A stretch of DNA of 10,019 nt from an uncultured Clostridia bacterium (lineage in GTDB: Bacteria; Bacillota; Clostridia; Christensenellales; Borkfalkiaceae). Shown one piece after another: positions 6,458-10,019 of this stretch (position 1 is the stretch's first letter; the number at the start of each line of letters is the position of its first letter). Position numbers and translations under genes: made by a program. The DNA lies in contig CAKQSB010000027.1 in the NCBI GenBank assembly GCA_934271735.1, positions 1-10,019 of the forward strand. The letters run 5' to 3'. Below the pieces are notes generated by a model, which saw only the letters and a program-made list of their open reading frames with translations, was not told the origin of the DNA and made no database searches.

Positions 6458-6486
6458 ATTATAACCAAACGAGATCGTTTTTATAC
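6458..6486 (-). promoter_or_regulatory. Sigma-F (or sigma-F/G) promoter of spoIIR
   Basis: On the minus strand GTATA (6486-6482), a 15-nt spacer and GGTTATAAT (6466-6458) match the forespore sigma-F pattern GYATA / GGNNANANT at every fixed position. The predicted transcript start near 6451 gives a leader of about 75 nt. spoIIR is a classical sigma-F target in Bacillus, which supports the call. The overlapping TATAAT could also resemble sigma-A, but no TTGACA-like box stands at the right distance. Confidence 0.8.
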
Positions 6487-6510
6487 GACAGCCGCAAAAT
6501 TTCATCCGTA

Positions 6511-6531
6511 TTTTTTGTTTTTTGTTTTTTG
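6511..6531. repeat. Three tandem copies of TTTTTTG upstream of the spoIIR promoter
   Basis: Three exact 7-nt units lie about 25-45 nt upstream of the spoIIR -35 box; on the transcribed strand they read as A6-C repeats. They may act as an A-tract UP-like element or as a slippage-prone microsatellite. Confidence 0.6.
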
Positions 6532-6610
6532 TTATGTAAACTGCGGAAAACCGTCCGAATTATATTAAAAGCCCATCCGAATATGAAAATCCGAAAAATT
6601 TAAACATTAA
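6532..6610. other. Gene-free stretch with recurrent TCCGAA motifs
   Basis: The gap between spoIIR and ispE (6377-6715) holds the spoIIR leader and promoter, the TTTTTTG microsatellite, this stretch, a terminator-like stem and a 17-bp duplication. In this part TCCGAA occurs three times (about 6554, 6576, 6590), with another near 6641. No reading frame with a ribosome binding site is seen. The significance of the motif is unknown and it may be compositional. Confidence 0.4.
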
Positions 6611-6675
6611 AAGCCGCCGAAACGAAAAGGGCGATTTCGATCCGAATTTCAAACCCCTTTCCGCCTTGGCGGCTT
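6611..6675 (-). terminator. Possible terminator after ispE
   Basis: On the minus strand AAGCCGCC (6675-6668) pairs with GGCGGCTT (6618-6611), enclosing a further GAAAGGG/CCCTTTTC pairing, and is followed by TTAATGTTTAAATTTTT. It could separate ispE from spoIIR transcription. The stem is long and interrupted, and a competing local hairpin CCGCC-TT-GGCGG exists, so the call is tentative. Confidence 0.45.
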
Positions 6676-6684
6676 ATTTACATT

Positions 6685-6718
6685 ATATTAAGTTATTATC
6701 AATATTAAGTTATTATCA
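6685..6718. repeat. Exact 17-bp tandem duplication covering the ispE stop codon
   Basis: ATATTAAGTTATTATCA occurs at 6685-6701 and again at 6702-6718 without a mismatch. The TCA at 6716-6718 is the ispE TGA stop on the minus strand. It looks like a recent slippage or duplication at the gene end. Confidence 0.8.
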
Positions 6719-7594
6719 GCCGAAAATACCGAAAAGCTTTTTCTCCGACGGGTTTACGGAAGTTACGTATTCCGCGTCGAAATCTTTGTTTCTCAACTTT
6801 CCGACTGCCCAACGACAAAGTTCTTCCGTTTCGAAAATCCCGAAAACAGTGGAACCGCTGCCCGTCATTCCCGCGCATAAAGGAGAAAGCGAACGCATTT
6901 CGTCTAAATTCTCCTTAACTTCGGCGTTTAAATTACTTGCAGGCAGATACAAAGCGTTATTTACCTCTTTGCAAAGCGCGTTAATATCTCCGCTTTTCAA
7001 AGCATTTTCGGCAGATATGTTATCGGAAAGGATCCCGTCCGCGCCGCTTAAATCGAATTCTTTGTAGCAATCGGCGGTATTCACCCCGCTTGTACCGTAA
7101 ATCAGAACGAAATGAAGCTTCGTATCGGCGTCGATTTTCTTTACCTTTTCACCTCTGCCCGAAATAAGCGCGAACCCGCCCGAAAGCATATATCCCGTAT
7201 CGCTGCCGAGCGCGTCCGCAAGCGGTTTCACGTCTTCGCTTACGTCATACGCCTTTTTCATCGCGTTCAGAACCCCCGCAGCGTCCGCCGAACTTCCGCC
7301 GAGACCGCCCGCAAGAGGTATTCTTTTAACGATTTCTATATCCGCTCCGCCTGTTTTGAAAGTTTCCGAAAAAAGCTTAGCGGCTTTGAACGCGTTGTTT
7401 TTCTCCTGCGGAATTTCTTCGCCCGCGCCGCGCATTTTCAAGGTTATTTTATCGTCCTTTCGCGCGGATAAAATCACAGTGTCGCAAAGGTCGATTGTCG
7501 TAACGAGACTTTCTATATCGTGAAAACCGTCCGTCTCGCCGCAAATATTGAGCGTAAGATTTATCTTCGCATAAGTTTTTACTTTCGTTCTCAT
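6716..7594 (-). CDS. ispE: 4-diphosphocytidyl-2-C-methyl-D-erythritol kinase
   Basis: IspE is the GHMP-family kinase that uses ATP to phosphorylate CDP-methylerythritol in the MEP pathway to isoprenoids, in the cytoplasm. The N-terminus YAKINLTLNI (8-17) carries catalytic Lys10. The glycine-rich ATP loop PLAGGLGGSSADAAG spans 93-107, and LGSDTGYMLSGG (129-140) carries catalytic Asp132, with Thr-Gly in place of the more usual Val-Pro. The C-terminal GMTGSGSTVFG motif of GHMP kinases is also present. Length is 292 residues, normal for the family. I chose ATG at 7594 because the family N-terminus begins there and AGAGGA lies 5 nt upstream; an upstream in-frame TTG at 7660 would add an Arg-rich extension with no ribosome binding site. 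It lies 81 nt after sipL and is probably cotranscribed with it. A sipL-ispE-spoIIR neighbourhood is also known, to my recollection, in C. difficile. Confidence 0.95.
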   Translation of the reverse strand: MRTKVKTYAKINLTLNICGETDGFHDIESLVTTIDLCDTVILSARKDDKITLKMRGAGEEIPQEKNNAFKAAKLFSETFKTGGADIEIVKRIPLAGGLGGSSADAAGVLNAMKKAYDVSEDVKPLADALGSDTGYMLSGGFALISGRGEKVKKIDADTKLHFVLIYGTSGVNTADCYKEFDLSGADGILSDNISAENALKSGDINALCKEVNNALYLPASNLNAEVKENLDEMRSLSPLCAGMTGSGSTVFGIFETEELCRWAVGKLRNKDFDAEYVTSVNPSEKKLFGIFG

Positions 7595-7660
7595 CTTAAT
7601 CCTCTTTTGTCCCCGAAAAAGCGGTATAAAAGACAACCGTCGAAGCCGCCGCTGCCGCAA

Positions 7661-7678
7661 CCGACGTTACCGACGTTA
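7661..7678. repeat. 9-bp tandem duplication at the sipL stop codon
   Basis: CCGACGTTA occurs twice back to back (7661-7669, 7670-7678); TTA at 7676-7678 is the sipL TAA stop. It resembles, on a smaller scale, the duplication at the ispE stop. Confidence 0.6.
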
Positions 7679-9145
7679 AATTTTTTGTCTGTAAATAACT
7701 ATTCTTTCGTCGCCTTTAAGCGGAAATTCAAGTCCTTCGTTGCATCTTAGAATTTCGTCGCCCGAAACCCGTAACTGTTTGGAAATATCCCATAAGGTAT
7801 CGCCGCTTTGCGGCACGTAAACGCTTATCGCGCTGTTCTCGCTTTTCCTTATTCCCGTTTCGTTCACGCTATCTATTACAGTGATTTTTTTAACGATAAT
7901 CGACTTATAGACGGCTTTTACGGTACAGTTGAAGTAAACCGAGCCATCTTTTAAGGTCGCTTCGAAATCGCTTAAATCGACTTTAAGACACGATATTTCC
8001 CCTTCGGAAGTTATATCGAAAGAATACGGCATTTCGCAGTTTACGCTGCTCGTTCCGTTGTCCGCATTTCTGAAAACAACGTCCGCGCGGATTATTCCGT
8101 TCACGGTTACGCCGTTTTTATTTTTAACCGTTCCGAGAACGGTTATTCTTTCCCCGAAGGAAGTTACTATTTTTCCGCCGTCCGGAACGTCGCCCGAAGC
8201 CGCGCCCGAAACGTTTTCGCTTACAGAGCTTTGCCCCGCGAAAAGAGTTACGGGGATTTCGCATCTGGTCGTTTCGATATCGCTCGTAACCGAATAAACG
8301 TCGTCCGCAACGGAAACGGCGGTCGCTTCCACCGATTCGCCGGAAAATGTAAGCGTAACTTCGGCGTTTACGGTGCTTTTGCCTTTGGCTTCGTCCGTGA
8401 AGACTTTGAACGAAACGCGCACCGGTTCGCAATCGCCTTTGGCTCGCATATCGGGAAGAGATCCCGCGTTTTCAAGCTCGAACCTGAACGGAATACAGCG
8501 TTTTTCTTTTAATATATCATTATTGTCGGAAAAAGGCAAGGTCTTTAAAAGCAAAACGACTTCGCCCTCGAAAATTACGCACGAAACGCCGCTCGTAATC
8601 GATTTAAGGCAAGCCGTCGCGCCGTAACAAAGCACCTCTTTTATGCCGTAACCGACGTCGAATTCGTCTGTTATGACGAACGTGTCGTAAGTTATGCCGG
8701 AAGACGAATCGAATTCTTCCGTTCTTTCCCTGACGAGAAGATTTTCCCCGCCCGAAAGAGCCTCCGTTTCCGTTCTTTTCATTCCGACAGCCGAAACTTT
8801 AACCGCGCATTTCGCAATGTAACCGTCCTGTGAAGAAACGGCGCGCGCGTCCTCGCAACAAACCTTGACCGACGCGCCCGCAAACGGAATTTCGGCGGTT
8901 AATTCGTCGGAAAAATCGGCTTTTTTAAACCCGTCCTCGGCAAGATAAATAAAGCAATACGCGACTTTTATTTTCGCCGTTGTCGTGGTTTCCTTGTTTT
9001 CCGCGCCGACGATAAACGCCGTTGCGGATAAAGATACAGGTTTTTTAACGTCCTCTTTGGTAGGAACGGAACTTTCCGAGCTTAATTTAACCTCGTAAAA
9101 GGTCTGCTCGCTGCCAATCACTTTGCCGTACTCCGGCTTTATCAT
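7676..9145 (-). CDS. sipL: SipL-like spore morphogenesis protein (SPOCS/DUF3794 repeats plus LysM)
   Basis: SipL in C. difficile binds SpoIVA through its C-terminal LysM domain and tethers the coat basement layer to the forespore. The 489-residue product shows beta-rich SPOCS/DUF3794-like segments: about 78-145 (FSDELTAEIPFAGASVKVCCEDARAV..., then VKVSAVGMKRTE), about 160-290, and about 375-430 (SFDITSEGEISCLKVDLSDF). A C-terminal LysM domain spans about 443-486 (YVPQSGDTLWDISKQLRVS, DEILRCNE, KGDERIVIY). No signal peptide or membrane helix is seen, as expected for a mother-cell cytoplasmic protein. ATG at 9145 is preceded by TGGAGG at 9 nt. The length is close to C. difficile SipL. A sigma-E-like promoter lies upstream. 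Domain architecture is clear; orthology to SipL rather than another SPOCS-LysM protein rests on this and on the ispE/spoIIR neighbourhood. Confidence 0.88.
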   Translation of the reverse strand: MIKPEYGKVIGSEQTFYEVKLSSESSVPTKEDVKKPVSLSATAFIVGAENKETTTTAKIKVAYCFIYLAEDGFKKADFSDELTAEIPFAGASVKVCCEDARAVSSQDGYIAKCAVKVSAVGMKRTETEALSGGENLLVRERTEEFDSSSGITYDTFVITDEFDVGYGIKEVLCYGATACLKSITSGVSCVIFEGEVVLLLKTLPFSDNNDILKEKRCIPFRFELENAGSLPDMRAKGDCEPVRVSFKVFTDEAKGKSTVNAEVTLTFSGESVEATAVSVADDVYSVTSDIETTRCEIPVTLFAGQSSVSENVSGAASGDVPDGGKIVTSFGERITVLGTVKNKNGVTVNGIIRADVVFRNADNGTSSVNCEMPYSFDITSEGEISCLKVDLSDFEATLKDGSVYFNCTVKAVYKSIIVKKITVIDSVNETGIRKSENSAISVYVPQSGDTLWDISKQLRVSGDEILRCNEGLEFPLKGDERIVIYRQKI

Positions 9146-9185
9146 AATATTATACCTCCAAGCATTCTCTGCTACTTTTCGATAT

Positions 9186-9214
9186 AATATATGCCACTCT
9201 CCGCAACAATATGT
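9186..9214 (-). promoter_or_regulatory. Sigma-E-like promoter of sipL
   Basis: On the minus strand ACATATT (9214-9208), a 14-nt spacer and CATATATT (9193-9186) match the mother-cell sigma-E pattern KMATATT / CATACAHT with one mismatch in each box. The predicted start near 9179 gives a leader of about 34 nt that ends in the TGGAGG site. Expression of a SipL-type gene from sigma-E fits its mother-cell role. Confidence 0.7.
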
Positions 9215-9242
9215 TTTCTTTTATCCGACAATACTCCGTATT

Positions 9243-9426
9243 TTATTTTTCCCCGCCCGATGGTTGTCGAACCGTATACACGTCGAACCCCGCAACGCCG
9301 TAATGCCTGCCGAATTTCAGAATATCCGCCGATCTGTCGAGACCGTCCGCGATCGGTCTTATCGCCGCGGAATTCATCGGAACGTTCGTAAGATACGCCA
9401 CGACGAAGAACCAACCGCAGACAAAC
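9243..9426 (-). pseudogene. 3' remnant of a membrane-protein gene, truncated at the repeat element
   Basis: A frame ending in TAA (9245-9243) reads FVCGWFFVVAYLTNVP from 9425, then continues through SADILKFGRHYGVAGF and ends in PSGGEK. It has one hydrophobic segment and codon use like its neighbours (many GCG, GAC, TTC, AAC). There is no start codon with a ribosome binding site, and the frame meets TAA at 9452-9450, just inside the structured repeat that begins at 9427. This looks like the last 60 or so codons of a membrane protein whose upstream part was replaced or separated by the repeat unit. I do not recognise the family. An overlapping Arg-rich frame in the same DNA is taken as its shadow. 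Confidence 0.5.
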
Positions 9427-9441
9427 GCGGCGTTTTGGCAG

Positions 9442-9489
9442 GGTTCGTATTATTCTTGTCTGACATACCAGACGAGAATAAAACGAACC
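9442..9489. repeat. 21-bp hairpin at the left end of the repeat unit
   Basis: Arms 9442-9462 and 9469-9489 are complementary over 21 bp except for one mismatch and one wobble; the loop is ACATAC. No run of T follows on either strand, so it is not a typical terminator. Confidence 0.8.
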
Positions 9490-9492
9490 ATG

Positions 9493-9598
9493 GTCTAACG
9501 GCGGATTTTTGACTAATACTTCGTTCTGCTCGCGGCTTATACGTCAAGTATTAACCCGTTCGCACGCCTTGTCTTAGCCTAAAAATACGCCGTTAGAC
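9493..9598. repeat. Second hairpin of the repeat unit
   Basis: GTCTAACGGCG (9493-9503) pairs perfectly with CGCCGTTAGAC (9588-9598). After one mismatch the stem continues with ATTTTT/AAAAAT (9505-9510/9581-9586), and an inner TAATACTT/AAGTATTA pair lies at 9514-9521/9546-9553. Confidence 0.75.
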
Positions 9599-9708
9599 TT
9601 GTAGCCGAGAAGAACCTCTGATAAACTCGCCTTGAAGCCGTCTTTTCTATGCTTTACGGCAAATCCGCCCTCGTAGTATTTGTATACAACTTCTGTCGCC
9701 TTCGCCAT
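9574..9708 (-). CDS. Possible 44-residue small ORF within the repeat unit
   Basis: ATG at 9708 opens a frame of 44 codons that reads MAKATEVVYKYYEGGF, then KHRKDGFKASLSEV and ends YKSNGVFLG before TAA. The composition is protein-like, but there is no Shine-Dalgarno upstream, the frame runs through the arms of two hairpins, and no family is recognised. It may be a by-product of the repeat or a decayed coding fragment. Confidence 0.2.
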   Translation of the reverse strand: MAKATEVVYKYYEGGFAVKHRKDGFKASLSEVLLGYKSNGVFLG

Positions 9709-9901
9709 AAATCATTAGAAAATACGGCTTCAAGGTTGCCCTATATATTAAGTCATCGATACCGCAAATTTTCAGGCGCGCCTTGCGATTAAGGCAAGGC
9801 GTTTCCGCGGGTTAGTATACAAATACAAGCCGTGGAAAGAACGAAGAATTAAGCGTAAGGCACGCCTGAAAATCGAGTTTAGCAGGGGTTCTTCTCGACT
9901 A
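9602..9901. repeat. Three-way-junction-like compound inverted repeat
   Basis: Outer arms 9602-9629 and 9874-9901 pair over 28 positions with three mismatches. Directly inside, hairpin C1 (9630-9660 with 9704-9735) starts at the very next base, and hairpin C2 (9768-9792 with 9849-9873, then 9802-9810 with 9830-9838) ends at the base before the outer right arm. The loops carry GTATTTGTATAC (9676-9687) and GTATACAAATAC (9815-9826), which are perfectly complementary over 12 nt and stand at almost equal distances (46 and 47 nt) from the outer arms. Confidence 0.75.
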
Positions 9902-9993
9902 TCAACCAAAACACCGATATTTTCGATGATTTTTGATAAAGGCGAGTGCAGATGTACTTGACGTACTTCAAACGAGAATTTGCCAAAAAGCAC
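9772..9993 (-). CDS. Possible 73-residue ORF within the repeat unit
   Basis: A frame from GTG at 9993 reads (V/M)LFGKFSFEVRQVHLHSP, continues through a basic and leucine-rich part and ends LALIARRA. It spans the right half of the compound inverted repeat, has no good ribosome binding site, and has a highly basic, Arg-rich C-terminal half. It is most likely a chance frame conserved by the repeat structure rather than a gene. Confidence 0.15.
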   Translation of the reverse strand: MLFGKFSFEVRQVHLHSPLSKIIENIGVLVDSREEPLLNSIFRRALRLILRSFHGLYLYTNPRKRLALIARRA

Positions 9994-10019
9994 GGAAATT
10001 GCGGCGTTTTGGCAAGGTT

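Larger units (their letters stand above)
9427..10019. repeat. 574-nt structured repeat unit of nested inverted repeats, plus start of a second copy
   Basis: The 19 nt at 9427-9445 recur at 10001-10019 with one mismatch (GCGGCGTTTTGGCA then G or A then GGTT), implying a 574-nt period that continues past the window; similarity is lost immediately left of 9427. Inside the unit nearly all sequence falls in inverted repeats: 9442-9489, 9493-9598, and 9602-9901, which encloses two further hairpins (9630-9735 and 9768-9873). A 9-bp inverted repeat joins 9980-9988 and 10007-10015. No transposase or protein domain is recognised. It could be a MITE-like element or a large structured RNA in tandem copies. 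Confidence 0.65.

Noticed and set aside
7595..7660. N-terminal extension of ispE from a TTG codon
   Set aside because: The extra 22 residues are Arg-rich and outside the family, while ATG at 7594 has a ribosome binding site and the standard IspE N-terminus.
9172..9414. An 80-codon Arg-rich minus-strand frame upstream of sipL
   Set aside because: It overlaps in another frame the hydrophobic, codon-biased remnant that ends at 9243 and has no ribosome binding site or typical composition.

Overview
The window looks like chromosome from an uncultured, endospore-forming member of the Clostridia (phylum Bacillota). It carries five genes of spore formation and germination (sipL, spoIIR, sleB, ypeB, with ispE embedded among them), has strong AAGGAG-type ribosome binding sites, and has a BspA-type leucine-rich-repeat lipoprotein of the kind common in gut Clostridia. 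Every convincing gene is on the minus strand, so the biological order runs from high to low coordinates. The species cannot be named from this sequence.

Right end (9146-10019): a 574-nt unit (9427-10000) made almost entirely of long nested inverted repeats, with the first 19 nt of a second copy at the window edge. It directly abuts what looks like the surviving 3' end of a truncated membrane-protein gene (9243-9426). Between that remnant and sipL lies a good match to a sigma-E promoter.

Sporulation block (9145-3104): sipL (spore coat/cortex morphogenesis, SPOCS plus LysM), ispE (MEP isoprenoid kinase), spoIIR (forespore-to-mother-cell signal for sigma-E activation), sleB (cortex-lytic enzyme) and ypeB (SleB partner). 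spoIIR has a textbook sigma-F type promoter, and sipL, a target class of sigma-E, has a sigma-E-like promoter, so the two halves of the crisscross regulatory circuit sit about 2.7 kb apart. The sleB Shine-Dalgarno lies inside a perfect 14-bp hairpin. YpeB carries an extra N-terminal domain of about 195 residues that is almost purely Lys/Glu/Arg/Ala. A 17-bp perfect-stem hairpin closes the block.

Envelope-stress block (2884-1245): a SecB-like chaperone, MscL (mechanosensitive channel, longer than usual) and a Crp/Fnr-family regulator are packed with a 1-nt overlap and a 6-nt gap and end at a clear intrinsic terminator (1172-1200). Three direct repeats of about 16 nt lie in the leader.

Left end (1-943): the N-terminal part of a secreted LRR lipoprotein with a canonical sigma-A promoter; its C-terminus is outside the window. 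A small palindromic interspersed repeat of the clostridial 'TCTCCCTTTGGAGAAGG' kind sits at 1081-1163. No tRNA, rRNA, CRISPR array or intact transposase was seen.
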